From: Saprospiraceae bacterium
GTDB lineage: Bacteria > Bacteroidota > Bacteroidia > Chitinophagales > Saprospiraceae
Assembly: GCA_020627965.1 (NCBI GenBank)
Contig: JAHDFX010000032.1
Location: 1 to 38,217 of the forward strand
Length of the DNA: 38,217 nucleotides
Reading direction: 5' to 3'
The translations under genes were made by a program, and so were the position numbers. The first letter of the stretch is position 1. The number at the start of each line of letters is the position of its first letter. The notes beneath the pieces were generated by a model, which had not been told where the DNA came from, did not search any database, and saw only the letters and a program-made list of their open reading frames with translations. Below, in pieces: positions 24,141 to 33,093 of this stretch.

Positions 24141-27100
24141 TCACGTTTCATTTTTTCCAAGTAAATCGTAAAGTGCCTTACGAATTTTGCTGATGTCGGC
24201 AGGTTGGCGGATACCCTGACTATTAAGCACTTCTTCGATGTGGATTAAAATACGATTTACATCTTTGACTTCCCTTTTAAACTGTATTTCACTCAGCTCA
24301 TCCAGTTTAGCAGATAACTCATTAAGTTGGACTTGTTTGTCAATAAGTTGTTGTTGGTCAGTCTTAAGCATTTCCCTGTATATCTGACTACGCTGCGTTA
24401 AAGTTAGCAGATTATTAATCAAATTTTGTAGTGTAGATAATTGTTCTTTATCAGGATACCTGCTTTCTCTATCTTTTTGTTTGAGTTGATACCTTAGGTC
24501 GGATAGTTCAATTTCCAGTGGTATGATTTCGCTATTCAGCTTATGTTTTTCTACCAGATCGTCACTTTTCGCTTTCGCTATTCTAAGAACAGTTAAAGCT
24601 TCTACGACTACTCTTTCACGCTTTTCCAATTCACGAATATTGAGTTCTTCCAATTCTTTTTCCCGCCTGATCTGTTTCTGACGGTGTTCTATAGCTTCAC
24701 TTAAGGCTGAAATCTCTCTTTTTCTACCTTCACTTTTCCGAATTTCATCATCTATCTGGCGAATACGCTCACGAAGCATGGCATCGAAGCTATCCATCGT
24801 GTCCTGTCTTTGTGTCTGTAGGAATTGGTCAGCTAAATTTTCACCGAGTACCATGTAGGAATTGAATTGCAAATCCTGTTGCCTCATTGTGGAATCATAC
24901 ACATTAGGAAAGTCAGGATGGCTACGGTGATAATCTAGTACACTATCCGGTAATTTGGTGCTTAGTTTTGATTTGATATAATACAAACGCCCTTTTGTAC
25001 CATCGTCATAACTAATTTGACAACTTAGTACATTTTTATCACATAAATTCAAATCACCTATATGGTGATCGCACAGCGGAGCGCTTACAAATTTTTCGCC
25101 CAGACGAGCTTTATAACGATTGGCAATGCCCCGAATAGCTGGCAAATCCAGATGACCAGGAATCATATCTTCAGAGCTTCTAAAATCACAGACGATAATA
25201 TTTTTGCAACGACGCTGTAGTAGAGGTGTTAGTCCCCAATAATCACCAGTATGAATACCGCCCGATACATTAACGGCATGCGACCGTGTAGAAAAACGAT
25301 TCATAAATTCTCTTATAAAATTCATAAACCGGCTTTTACCTCTGGAATGTTTAGGGTTTTTTTTGCGATAATACCAGGGATTAGGCAGCCAGGTACCTAG
25401 CCGCAAACTCAATAAGGTAAAAATAAATGCCTGAGCATAGAAACCATGTACGCCCATACCCGAATGAAAACTAGCAGACGATGCTGTCATGGCATCTGCC
25501 AGTGTGATACTACCGTTTTCATACACTTCGGATTTAATAAATCCTGTTTTTCTGGAACCAATAAAGTATTTACTGAAAATAAAAGGCAATGCTCTTTGTT
25601 CACTTGCCATATCATCTGCTGATGCATGTACATTGAGCGAAGCATTTAATATCAAATAAGGTCCCTGTTCATTGTCGTCGAGTATTTTGTGTAGTGGTAA
25701 GTCTGTATCATCACGTAAAGGGCGGCGGTGCTCTGTGATGGTAGATAAGTACATTTTTCCATTTCTATTCTTGAAATGTTTGTACAGATTGGTGTGTTTT
25801 ATATTGCGTATAGATAAGCCTAAAAAGAATAGCAAAACCAAAGGCAATGCAGCTCCCAAATAGTACCAGAGTTCATTGTAATCTCCTTCGTGTTCAGACA
25901 AATAGAGCAACATTTTACCCATAGCTGCTCCCAAACCTGCTATTGACAATAACAGAAAAAGATTGGGCCAGAGATTTCCTCTCCAGTGCATAGACTTGAT
26001 CTGAGTGAGTTTTTTTATTCGTCTTGAGGTTAGATATAGACTGATGATAAAGAATAAAAAAGAAGATAATAGAGTAGTCCATCCGCCAGTTAGTAAAAGC
26101 GTTATCAATACAAACGGAAAAGTAATTGCGGCAAGCAACATCAAAAAACCTGCTGTGCTGATCTCTGCAACCAAAGCTCGTCGGTTTTGATCTTCTACGG
26201 CTAGTTTTCTTGTAATAAAAGACCCGAACATACTAGTAACTAAAACCCCCAGCATCAGAAAAACCGGCATAATAAAAACCTGCCAGTATTGCTCGCCCTT
26301 CCCCCATACCAGTAAGCCCAAACAAAACAGGCAAATATAATTCAGAATAAAACCATAATAATAAAATTCATTTACCTTGACTTCTATAGTGATGTTACTA
26401 ACATTTCTTTTTAATGAAGGACGTAAATAAAATAAGAAAAAAATCAGTGTTCCAAAAGCACCAATACCCGCAGCAATACCCCACAAATAATAAGATGAAG
26501 TAAATTCTTCGTTTATTTTTCTAAAAAATTCGGGGAATCCTTCCGTTAGCCAGCCAAATACATCACCCGCGTATTGCCACTTATATACAGGCACTGTCTT
26601 ATAGTCCATAATGAACTGCTGGAAAGCTCCGTCGGATATAGTAAAAAGGTAAGCATGGTGTAAGGCTACAAAACTCATTAAAATGCAAAGCAAAACAATG
26701 CCTCCATAAGAAACGCCAGAAATGCCAATACCAAATAAACCTCTGCCTTTTCCCAGATTCTTCCAGAAACGAGGATTGATATCACGTATGTTTTTTTTCA
26801 AATAACTGACCTGTGTGGTAGGTGTGATACCACCGGATGGAGTGCCCTCATGGGGGTTTGTATTAGGGCAAAATGGGGCATTTTCTGGCTGAACACCAAA
26901 GGCTCCTTTAATAGATTTTTTCCCTGTCAATAAAGAAGACAAACAGGCTGCCATCAAGCCACTCCCCTCTACTGCACTGAGATAATCAATACGACGAAAG
27001 AAGTTTTTTTCCATTAGCTTCTTACTAAAGCCCAACAGCAAAACCCCGGCACGTACGCCCCCACTTGAAGCTGCTATTCCCCAATTCCCCTCTTTGGCTT

Positions 27101-27215
27101 CCAGCTCTGTAATGTCATTGTTTTTTCGTCTGGTATCAATATACAACTGCTCTGCCTCAACAACTTCGCTGAGACGAGTAGTATGGATTTTATCGTGTAT
27201 ATTATTTTCAGACAT
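24141..27215 (-). CDS. Membrane-embedded patatin-fold protein, probably catalytically inactive
   Basis: 1024 aa from the start at 27215; the frame extends to an ATG at 27233, but a perfect TAnnTTTG box covers 27221-27228. Numbering here is from 27233. The N-terminal half-domain has the patatin oxyanion loop SSGGVRAG (56-63) and the elbow YLSAVEGSGLMA (84-95). Relatives read YLS(T/G)VSGGG there, so nucleophile Ser is Glu89. About eight transmembrane helices (about 165-485) are inserted next. The second half resumes with LNASLNVHAS and LADAMTASSASFHSGMG. At about 652-667 it reads NVSGGIHTGDYWGL where relatives have the Asp motif S-D-G-G-x-x-x-N-x-G-L, so the catalytic Asp is also missing. A long coiled coil (about 820-990) follows. 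Loss of phospholipase activity is inferred; a scaffold or regulatory role is possible. Confidence 0.75.
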   Translation of the reverse strand: MSENNIHDKIHTTRLSEVVEAEQLYIDTRRKNNDITELEAKEGNWGIAASSGGVRAGVLLLGFSKKLMEKNFFRRIDYLSAVEGSGLMAACLSSLLTGKKSIKGAFGVQPENAPFCPNTNPHEGTPSGGITPTTQVSYLKKNIRDINPRFWKNLGKGRGLFGIGISGVSYGGIVLLCILMSFVALHHAYLFTISDGAFQQFIMDYKTVPVYKWQYAGDVFGWLTEGFPEFFRKINEEFTSSYYLWGIAAGIGAFGTLIFFLFYLRPSLKRNVSNITIEVKVNEFYYYGFILNYICLFCLGLLVWGKGEQYWQVFIMPVFLMLGVLVTSMFGSFITRKLAVEDQNRRALVAEISTAGFLMLLAAITFPFVLITLLLTGGWTTLLSSFLFFIISLYLTSRRIKKLTQIKSMHWRGNLWPNLFLLLSIAGLGAAMGKMLLYLSEHEGDYNELWYYLGAALPLVLLFFLGLSIRNIKHTNLYKHFKNRNGKMYLSTITEHRRPLRDDTDLPLHKILDDNEQGPYLILNASLNVHASADDMASEQRALPFIFSKYFIGSRKTGFIKSEVYENGSITLADAMTASSASFHSGMGVHGFYAQAFIFTLLSLRLGTWLPNPWYYRKKNPKHSRGKSRFMNFIREFMNRFSTRSHAVNVSGGIHTGDYWGLTPLLQRRCKNIIVCDFRSSEDMIPGHLDLPAIRGIANRYKARLGEKFVSAPLCDHHIGDLNLCDKNVLSCQISYDDGTKGRLYYIKSKLSTKLPDSVLDYHRSHPDFPNVYDSTMRQQDLQFNSYMVLGENLADQFLQTQRQDTMDSFDAMLRERIRQIDDEIRKSEGRKREISALSEAIEHRQKQIRREKELEELNIRELEKRERVVVEALTVLRIAKAKSDDLVEKHKLNSEIIPLEIELSDLRYQLKQKDRESRYPDKEQLSTLQNLINNLLTLTQRSQIYREMLKTDQQQLIDKQVQLNELSAKLDELSEIQFKREVKDVNRILIHIEEVLNSQGIRQPADISKIRKALYDLLGKNET

Positions 27216-27220
27216 ACTTG

Positions 27221-27228
27221 CAAAGATA
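27221..27228 (-). promoter_or_regulatory. -7 box (TATCTTTG) at the patatin-fold gene start
   Basis: Canonical TAnnTTTG sequence on the minus strand whose 3' end lies 5 nt before the ATG at 27215. With the usual -7 placement, transcription would begin at or very near this ATG, giving a leaderless or near-leaderless mRNA and excluding the upstream ATG at 27233. Confidence 0.5.
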
Positions 27229-27419
27229 CTCAATTGAACAATAGAATAACGAACAGCAGAATAATTGAATTATGAAGTAGTTCGATTTTTTATTGCTGAA
27301 TTAAAACTCTTCTTTCTGTTTGAACTTTGAGCGAAAGTTAAGTGCTTAAGTAGTTGTGCTGCCAAGTCGTTGATTTTTAATTAATTACCCCAATCAACTA
27401 AGATGCAATATCCAACCTG

Positions 27420-27962
27420 CTATTTATTTTCAAAGAAAGAAAAAATAGCTAAACCGTAGTTGCGTGAAAAATCAAAATTTTGGTGGGCTTCATAGTTGTG
27501 ATTAGGGTTGTGTTCCATTACAAACCAGCCGTTTTCATTGAGCAGACCATGCTTGAAAATGAGATTAGGTATGTCATCCATGGTGTTTAAAGCATAGGGT
27601 GGGCCAGCAAAAATGTAGTCGTATTTTGCACTTGTTTGAGGAATAAATTTAAATACATCTGCTCTTACAATATTGATTTGCTCCTCTATGTCTAGTGTTT
27701 TGGCAGTTTCTTTAACAAACCTAATACAGCCGGGGAATTTATCAACACAAGTAACATCCTGACAGCCTCTTGAAATAAATTCATAAGAATGGCTTCCTGT
27801 TCCGCAAAACAGATCCAGCATTTTAGTTGCTTCAAAATCAATGCTATTCGTTAGAATATTAAACAGTGCTTCTTTAGCAAAGTCTGTCGTTGGTCGGGTA
27901 GGCCATTTTTTTGCTGGAGGGTTGAAACGTCTACTTTTAAATTTTCCACCTATTATGCGCAT
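27420..27962 (-). CDS. rsmD: 16S rRNA (guanine966-N2)-methyltransferase RsmD
   Basis: S-adenosylmethionine-dependent methylation of G966 in 16S rRNA during 30S assembly. 180 aa, normal length. N-terminus MRIIGGKFKSRRF, then RPTTDFAKEALFNIL (RsmD signature, about 22-37). SAM-binding motif I is MLDLFCGTGSHSYEFISRG (about 48-66). Motif IV reads FAGPPYAL (about 118-125), where the family normally has (D/N)PPY; the Asp is Gly here (codon GGC). The C-terminal GWFVMEHNPNHN matches the family. It is the last gene of a three-gene minus-strand operon, 31 nt after the DUF3822 gene, the common order in Bacteroidota. Activity is expected if the Gly variant is a lineage trait, which I cannot verify. Confidence 0.93.
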   Translation of the reverse strand: MRIIGGKFKSRRFNPPAKKWPTRPTTDFAKEALFNILTNSIDFEATKMLDLFCGTGSHSYEFISRGCQDVTCVDKFPGCIRFVKETAKTLDIEEQINIVRADVFKFIPQTSAKYDYIFAGPPYALNTMDDIPNLIFKHGLLNENGWFVMEHNPNHNYEAHQNFDFSRNYGLAIFSFFENK

Positions 27963-27993
27963 GCTGTTTAAGTTGTTGGAGCTTAATTGAAAA

Positions 27994-28845
27994 TCATTCT
28001 ATGAGTAGTTTTAAACCAAGCATATCGAAAAAAGTCGTCGTATCTACTTTTTCAAAGGCTTTTCCAAACTCAAAAAAAGAAGGCTGAGGAACTCGATCAA
28101 CATATTTAATATAGCGCCTTAATACCTCTTCACATTCTGGCTGTGAAGAAAATTCACCACTATAAAAAACAGGTGTCTTGCCAGCATTAAGATTCAATTG
28201 ATTAAAAACCAGAATAGCGTAATAAGCGATATCGAGCGGGCTACGCCAATGAAAAGTATTCGCAAATAATAGTTTCTGATACTCAAAAACAGCTATTTGT
28301 AATTCACGACCAGTCATATGCATGAAAACCTGTTTTCCCATTCCAGCATTACACTGCTGATAAAGCGCCAATAAAGCCGACATAGAGCTATAACAACTTT
28401 CTTCTGTAAAATAGTTGTTTAATAAGTCGAGAATTTCTTCATGAAAACGGTGTACCAAACGCGTCTTAAGCCCCTTCAAAGCATCAGCCAAAACAACAGA
28501 TTTTTCCTGTTCGGAATGGCTATGAATGATATATTGGTCATTTTGCCCAGGATCGTACAATTTATCAGGAATCAAGGTATAGGTATGCCCAATCAATCCG
28601 ACACAAGTATTTTTATAGTTGTTTTGAAGTAGGTGGTCTTCAACAAAAGTACGGCGCAATGCCTCTTTGAGTTGGAGATAGTTGTGGTTTGGAAAATGAT
28701 AAGTTTTAAAAGCTACAACTTTTTCCTCATTAGCTATCAAATAAAAAAACCTGTCCATACCAGCAAGTATGAACAGGTCGTATGAATTTGTAGCATGTAC
28801 GTTGAACATAGGCTCAACTACTGTATAATTCTCGTTTAATTCCAA
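27994..28845 (-). CDS. DUF3822 family protein
   Basis: Conserved Bacteroidota protein of unknown biochemical role, 283 aa, nearly always next to rsmD. Recognised by its position and layout: an N-terminal strand-rich part (YDLFILAGMDRFFYLIANEE, about 22-41), a central VGLIGHTYTLIPDKLY (about 84-99), HMTGRELQIAVFEYQKLLFA (about 175-194), NTFHWRSPLDIAYYAILVFN (about 195-214) and a C-terminal TPVFYSGEF. The alternation of strand-turn-strand units suggests an actin/hexokinase-type fold (inference). The start is a TTG at 28845 that overlaps the last 10 nt of the upstream gene; the first ATG (28809) would remove 12 residues. The overlap suggests translational coupling. Confidence 0.82.
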   Translation of the reverse strand: MELNENYTVVEPMFNVHATNSYDLFILAGMDRFFYLIANEEKVVAFKTYHFPNHNYLQLKEALRRTFVEDHLLQNNYKNTCVGLIGHTYTLIPDKLYDPGQNDQYIIHSHSEQEKSVVLADALKGLKTRLVHRFHEEILDLLNNYFTEESCYSSMSALLALYQQCNAGMGKQVFMHMTGRELQIAVFEYQKLLFANTFHWRSPLDIAYYAILVFNQLNLNAGKTPVFYSGEFSSQPECEEVLRRYIKYVDRVPQPSFFEFGKAFEKVDTTTFFDMLGLKLLIE

Positions 28846-29435
28846 TCCCCTGCTGTTGTTGGCTTAGTCAAATCACCAAACCCAATGGCATAATACTTCT
28901 CAGTTGGGTCGTCAGGATTATAGAATTTGTCGTAAGACTTATACTTCGGATCAGCATAGGCTCCCATGAATTTTTTCACTGGTGTCTGTACTCGTAATAC
29001 AGGCACAGTAGTACTTTGGTAAAGAATTTCTTTAGCCGTAAGGTCAAATTGTTCCTGATTGTTTGTGTAAGGTACATATGACAGAACATCCAAATCAATA
29101 CCTAATTTCTGAATGGAATCATTTGCCATTACAAAAGATGTTTCATACAACACCTTCTGTCCTGTCGGATCATCAGGGTCTCCGAATACCTTGGTAATTT
29201 CAAAGGAATCGTTTCTAAGTACTTCAGCTAAAGTGTCGAAAGAATGAGCATACTTTCCGGTAATTCCCAGAAAACACTGCTGTGCAGTACGAATAGTTTG
29301 CAATTTTTCAACGACTGCATCGATTCTGGTGTCTTTTTCTGCTTTAAACTTAATTGGTTCGTAGATACTGTTGATTAGCAGGTAACCTAACAGAAAGATT
29401 AGTGCAACAAGCACGATATTAATAATCAGTTTCAT
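28836..29435 (-). CDS. Membrane-anchored protein, pseudopilin-like N-terminal region
   Basis: 199 aa, one N-terminal transmembrane helix (IINIVLVALIFLLGYLLINS, about 4-23) and a periplasmic domain. Directly after the helix comes a helical stretch RIDAVVEKLQTIRTAQQCFL then GITGKYAHSFDTLAEVL (about 37-73). This resembles the region after the helix of type II secretion pseudopilins, where repeated residues around (K/R)LQxIRxAQxxYxxxxGxYAxxxxxL are typical; there is no prepilin peptidase site. The rest (about 75-199) is unrecognised; it has PDDPTGQKVLYETSF and a late YNPDDPTEKYYAIGF. It is the first gene of the operon with DUF3822 and rsmD. Possible roles are unknown. Confidence 0.75.
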   Translation of the reverse strand: MKLIINIVLVALIFLLGYLLINSIYEPIKFKAEKDTRIDAVVEKLQTIRTAQQCFLGITGKYAHSFDTLAEVLRNDSFEITKVFGDPDDPTGQKVLYETSFVMANDSIQKLGIDLDVLSYVPYTNNQEQFDLTAKEILYQSTTVPVLRVQTPVKKFMGAYADPKYKSYDKFYNPDDPTEKYYAIGFGDLTKPTTAGDWN

Positions 29436-29829
29436 AGATTGTGTAATTTCATAATTATTGTCAGTCTCCGCAATATTACTATTTTTTGTTGAAATTCTGA
29501 CAAGTAAACAGTCAATAAATTTAAGCTTGGCTGCTTTCGTTTGTTTGTTTAAATGGAGTTATGTCGGCAATATTAGCCCTTGTGTAGAATTATTAGAACC
29601 GAAAACGCCTGTAATATGTTGTGTTTTCAAGTGTTAAAATGACCTGTTTTCGCTAAATTTTTCTTAGCATTGCAGTCTTTTTCGGTCTATGTAAGGATTT
29701 AGAACGTGTTTAAGTTTCCCTCAATTGGCTCACTTTCGCTCAATCATGGAAATTTAAACCCGTTCTTAGACCAGTAATTTATAAAATAATCAGTTGTAGT
29801 CTTTTGATTACAAACGTATAAAAATAACA
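29436..29829. other. Divergent gap before yidC, with one inverted repeat
   Basis: No gene is seen in these 394 bases. A TAATATTG on the minus strand near 29470-29480 is a weak -7 candidate for the operon to the left. The only strong structure is the inverted repeat at 29701-29766. No coding relic or known riboswitch was recognised. Confidence 0.5.
29701..29766. repeat. Inverted repeat in the yidC leader region
   Basis: AGAACGTGTTTAAGTTTCC (29701-29719) and GGAAATTTAAACCCGTTCT (29748-29766) pair at 17 of 19 positions around a 28-nt loop. It lies 63 nt upstream of the yidC ATG and is followed by no T-tract. It could be a leader hairpin, an operator or a dispersed repeat. Confidence 0.7.
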
Positions 29830-31740
29830 ATGGATAGAAATACAACTATCGGTTTTATCTTGATTTTTGGCTTGCTTATGGCAATGAGTTGGTTTAATCA
29901 GCCTACTCAGGAAGAGATAGAACGTCGAAAATTTGTTCAGGATTCACTGCGCCAGGTACAAGTTCATCAGGATAGCTTGAAAAAACTGGGACTTACAGAA
30001 GCTGAAGTAGCAAAAGAATCAGCAGAAAAACAACTCACCACCTTACCCGATTCTGTTCGTCAGCAAATAGCGAACAGCAAACTGGGCGTATTTGCTCCGG
30101 CAGGAGTAGGTGCTGAGGAAGATGTCGTATTGGAAAATGACAAAATGAAAATTGTCTTTACGACAAAAGGAGCCAGAATAAAAAATGTAGAACTCAAAGG
30201 CTATCAGAAATGGGTAAGGGATAAGTTGGATATTTATCACAAAGAACAACTGAACATCCTTTCTGATGAAAAAAATAAATTTGAGTATAAATTACCTGTA
30301 GGCTCTGCTGAAAGTCGTGAAGTTTTTACCAGCGATCTATATTTTACACCTAGTATTTCAGGCAATACAATCAGCTTTAAAGCTGATGCGGGCAATGGGC
30401 GCTATCTTGAACAGCGTTTTACTGTAGAAGACGGTAGCTACATGGTAGATTATGACCTGAATTTTGTTGGCTTAGGAGATGTCATTTCCAGAGACAAAAA
30501 TAGCATTGAACTGAAATGGGTCAATTATCTAAACAAACTGGAAAAAGACGCTTCTGCCTATAATGAAAAAAATCTCTCAACAGTATATTACAAAGAAGCT
30601 GATGAGCATCCGACTTACTGTAGTTGTCGTAGCAATGACGAATCAGAAACCGATAAACCAGTCAAATGGGTCTCTCACGCCCATCAGTTTTTTAATTCTA
30701 CCCTGATCGCAAAAGAGCAATTTGGCGGGATTTATACCGAAACAGATATGCTGGAAAGCGATAGTAAGGAAATTAAAAAGCTAGTTAGTAATATTCAAAT
30801 TCCGTATAAGCATCAAAGTAATGAAACTTTTGCCATGCAGATGTTTCTTGGTCCCAATAAGTACGACCTGCTGAAAAGTTATGATATCAGCATGGAACAG
30901 ATTGTACCTTTCGGATGGAGTATTTTTGGTTGGATCAATCGCCATATCTTCCGCCCTATGTTCAATTTCCTGGCTGGATTTATTAGCAATTACGGTATTG
31001 TTATTCTGTTCTTGACCCTGATCGTGAAAATGATTCTGTTCCCACTAACCTACAAAATGCTGTATTCACAGGCTAAAATGGGCGCACTCAAGCCGGAAAT
31101 CGCTAAACTCAAAGAAAAGCACGGCGAAGACCCGCAAAAAATGCAAATGGCTCAGATGGCTTTATACAGAGAAACAGGCGTGAGTCCTCTAGGAGGGTGT
31201 ATGCCTATGTTATTGCAGATGCCCATCTGGTTTGCTTTATATCGTTTTTTCCCGGCTTCTATAGAATTTCGACAGAAAAGCTTCCTGTGGGCAGATGATT
31301 TGTCTTCATGGGATTCTATCATGAATCTGCCTTTTGATATTCCGATGTATGGAGCACATATTAGCTTGTTTACTTTGTTATGGGCTGGTACAACCATCTT
31401 ATATTCTTACTACAATAGTAAACACATGGACTTCAGCGCCAATCCTATGATGCAGTATATTCAGTATATCATGCCGATATTCTTTATTCTGTTTTTCAAT
31501 AGTTTCGCATCAGGTTTGAGTTGTTATCTGTTCTTCAGTAATCTTATCAATATTACCCAGACAATAGTAACCAAGAAGTTTGTTATTAATGACGATAAGA
31601 TCAAACAAGAACTGGATGCCAACAGGAAAAAACCTAAAAAGAAAGGAGCTTTTCAGCAAAGCCTGGAAAAAGCTCTGAAAGAACAACAGTCCAAAACGGA
31701 GACCGCTAAGAAGAAAGCGGCGAAAAATAAGAAAAAATAA
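29830..31740 (+). CDS. yidC: Membrane protein insertase YidC
   Basis: Inner-membrane insertase/chaperone that integrates proteins with or without SecYEG. 636 aa, in the normal range for the Gram-negative form. First transmembrane helix at about 5-21 (TTIGFILIFGLLMAMSWF). A periplasmic beta-supersandwich domain follows (about 90-350) and contains a YCSCRS Cys pair (about 257-262) before PVKWVSHAHQFF. The conserved insertase core (about 365-590) has FLAGFISNYGIVILFLTLIV (TM2), the cytoplasmic hairpin with KMLYSQAKMGALKPEIAKLK, then TGVSPLGGCMPMLLQMPIWF and QYIQYIMPIFFILFFNSFAS. The C-terminal tail is Lys-rich (KKKGAFQQ ... KKKAAKNKKK), which may contact ribosomes. The gene is monocistronic and convergent with nadA. 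Confidence 0.98.
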   Translation: MDRNTTIGFILIFGLLMAMSWFNQPTQEEIERRKFVQDSLRQVQVHQDSLKKLGLTEAEVAKESAEKQLTTLPDSVRQQIANSKLGVFAPAGVGAEEDVVLENDKMKIVFTTKGARIKNVELKGYQKWVRDKLDIYHKEQLNILSDEKNKFEYKLPVGSAESREVFTSDLYFTPSISGNTISFKADAGNGRYLEQRFTVEDGSYMVDYDLNFVGLGDVISRDKNSIELKWVNYLNKLEKDASAYNEKNLSTVYYKEADEHPTYCSCRSNDESETDKPVKWVSHAHQFFNSTLIAKEQFGGIYTETDMLESDSKEIKKLVSNIQIPYKHQSNETFAMQMFLGPNKYDLLKSYDISMEQIVPFGWSIFGWINRHIFRPMFNFLAGFISNYGIVILFLTLIVKMILFPLTYKMLYSQAKMGALKPEIAKLKEKHGEDPQKMQMAQMALYRETGVSPLGGCMPMLLQMPIWFALYRFFPASIEFRQKSFLWADDLSSWDSIMNLPFDIPMYGAHISLFTLLWAGTTILYSYYNSKHMDFSANPMMQYIQYIMPIFFILFFNSFASGLSCYLFFSNLINITQTIVTKKFVINDDKIKQELDANRKKPKKKGAFQQSLEKALKEQQSKTETAKKKAAKNKKK

Positions 31741-31768
31741 AACAGAACTGCCGAATGGCAAAATGGAG

Positions 31769-31824
31769 AATGTCGAAGTGAAGGACAAGAATTGCCTTGC
31801 AATTTCTCCCCTTACTTCGACATT
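31769..31824. terminator. Bidirectional terminator hairpin between yidC and nadA
   Basis: A long imperfect stem: the arm starting AATGTCGAAGTGAAGG (31769-) pairs with the arm ending CTTACTTCGACATT (-31824), meeting in the AATTGC-CTT-GCAATT tip near 31790-31804. On the plus strand it is followed by TTGTTTTTCTT. It lies 29 nt after the yidC stop and 16 nt after the nadA stop, so it can serve both genes; yidC has the better T-tract. Confidence 0.75.
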
Positions 31825-31839
31825 TGTTTTTCTTGCTCT

Positions 31840-32844
31840 CTAAAGTCCGGCTTTAGCCGAAATTTCCATCATACGGTTGATCGGAGCAATACCATCTCTG
31901 ATAATATGTTCCGGTAGTATAATTTCAGGCAATTCATGTTTCATACAGAGATATAATTTCTCCATTGTATTACGCTTCATATGCGGACATTCATTACAGG
32001 CGCAGGTATTGTTAGGCGGTGCAGGAATAAATGTTTTATTCGGCGAATATTTCTGCATCTGATGCAAAATTCCTACCTCAGTTCCTACAATAAAAGTATC
32101 GGCATCACTCTCTCTGGTATAACGAATCAATGAGCTGGTAGATCCAATAAAATCAGCAATTTCAAGTAATTGTGGCTCACACTCAGGGTGAGCAATGAAC
32201 TTAGCCTCAGGATGACGATTCAGCAATTTCACGATCTTCTCCATCGCAAAAATTTCATGTACCATACAGGCACCATTCCATAATATCATGTCTCGTCCGG
32301 TCTTCTTGACCAGATAAGCACCTAAATTTTTGTCTGGTGCAAAAATGATTGGCTGATCTTCAGGAATACTTTCTATAATATGAACGGCATTTGTAGAAGT
32401 ACAGACAATATCGGTCAAAGTCTTTAATTCCGCTGTGCAATTGATATAACTGACCACTATATGGTCGGGGTGTTTTGCTTTGAATTTTCGGAAAATATCC
32501 GGCGGACAGGAATCAGCTAAAGAGCAACCTGCCTTCAAATCTGGTAAGAGTACTTTCTTCTCAGGACTCAACATTTTAGCTGTTTCTGCCATGAAATGTA
32601 CGCCCGCAAATACTATAATGTCAGCATCTGTCTCGGCAGCTTTCTGCGACAAACCAAGACTGTCACCCGTGTAATCTGCGATATCCTGAATCTCTGACTC
32701 CTGATAATAATGAGCCAGAATAATGGCATTCTTCTCTTTTTTTAGTTTTTCAATTTCTTCTACCAAATCCAGCGTAGGATCTACTTCAATGTCTAAATAA
32801 CCATTTAGATTCAAATCTGCCTTTGCCGAAGCTATATCTGTCAT
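31840..32844 (-). CDS. nadA: Quinolinate synthase A
   Basis: Condenses iminoaspartate with dihydroxyacetone phosphate to quinolinate in de novo NAD synthesis; a [4Fe-4S] enzyme. The start is set at the ATG at 32844 ([11 protein letters not shown]), 334 aa; the frame reaches an ATG at 32883, but those 13 residues are atypical. Family motifs: [67 protein letters not shown] and [19 protein letters not shown]. The cluster cysteines are LKAGCSL (C107), NGACMVHE (C193) and the last of CACNEC (C281/C283/C286, most likely C286). NadB and NadC are not in the window. The gene is convergent with yidC. Confidence 0.96.
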   Translation of the reverse strand: MTDIASAKADLNLNGYLDIEVDPTLDLVEEIEKLKKEKNAIILAHYYQESEIQDIADYTGDSLGLSQKAAETDADIIVFAGVHFMAETAKMLSPEKKVLLPDLKAGCSLADSCPPDIFRKFKAKHPDHIVVSYINCTAELKTLTDIVCTSTNAVHIIESIPEDQPIIFAPDKNLGAYLVKKTGRDMILWNGACMVHEIFAMEKIVKLLNRHPEAKFIAHPECEPQLLEIADFIGSTSSLIRYTRESDADTFIVGTEVGILHQMQKYSPNKTFIPAPPNNTCACNECPHMKRNTMEKLYLCMKHELPEIILPEHIIRDGIAPINRMMEISAKAGL

Positions 32845-33093
32845 GTTTTCAATTTTATCTAAGGATTTTAATGTTCTCCGCATTATTATGCATTAATGTT
32901 TTTCTGTCCTTAGCGGTAAGTAAATACAATATTTTTGAATTGCAATTTAAGCAACTTATTTATCCATTACAAGACTCGTTCCAAAAGCTCCAAAGAAAAA
33001 CTTCCATATATTTTAACAAGTTAAATGTCATATTTTAATAACATTTCATTATTTTTCGGATGGTTTCCCCTTAAATCATATAATCATACCATT

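Noticed and set aside
29436-29829. Riboswitch or structured RNA ahead of yidC
   Set aside because: Apart from one inverted repeat, no conserved riboswitch core or multi-helix layout could be recognised.
32845-32883. Upstream ATG (32883) for nadA
   Set aside because: The 13 added residues ([13 protein letters not shown]) are not typical of NadA, and the internal ATG at 32844 gives the usual N-terminal length.
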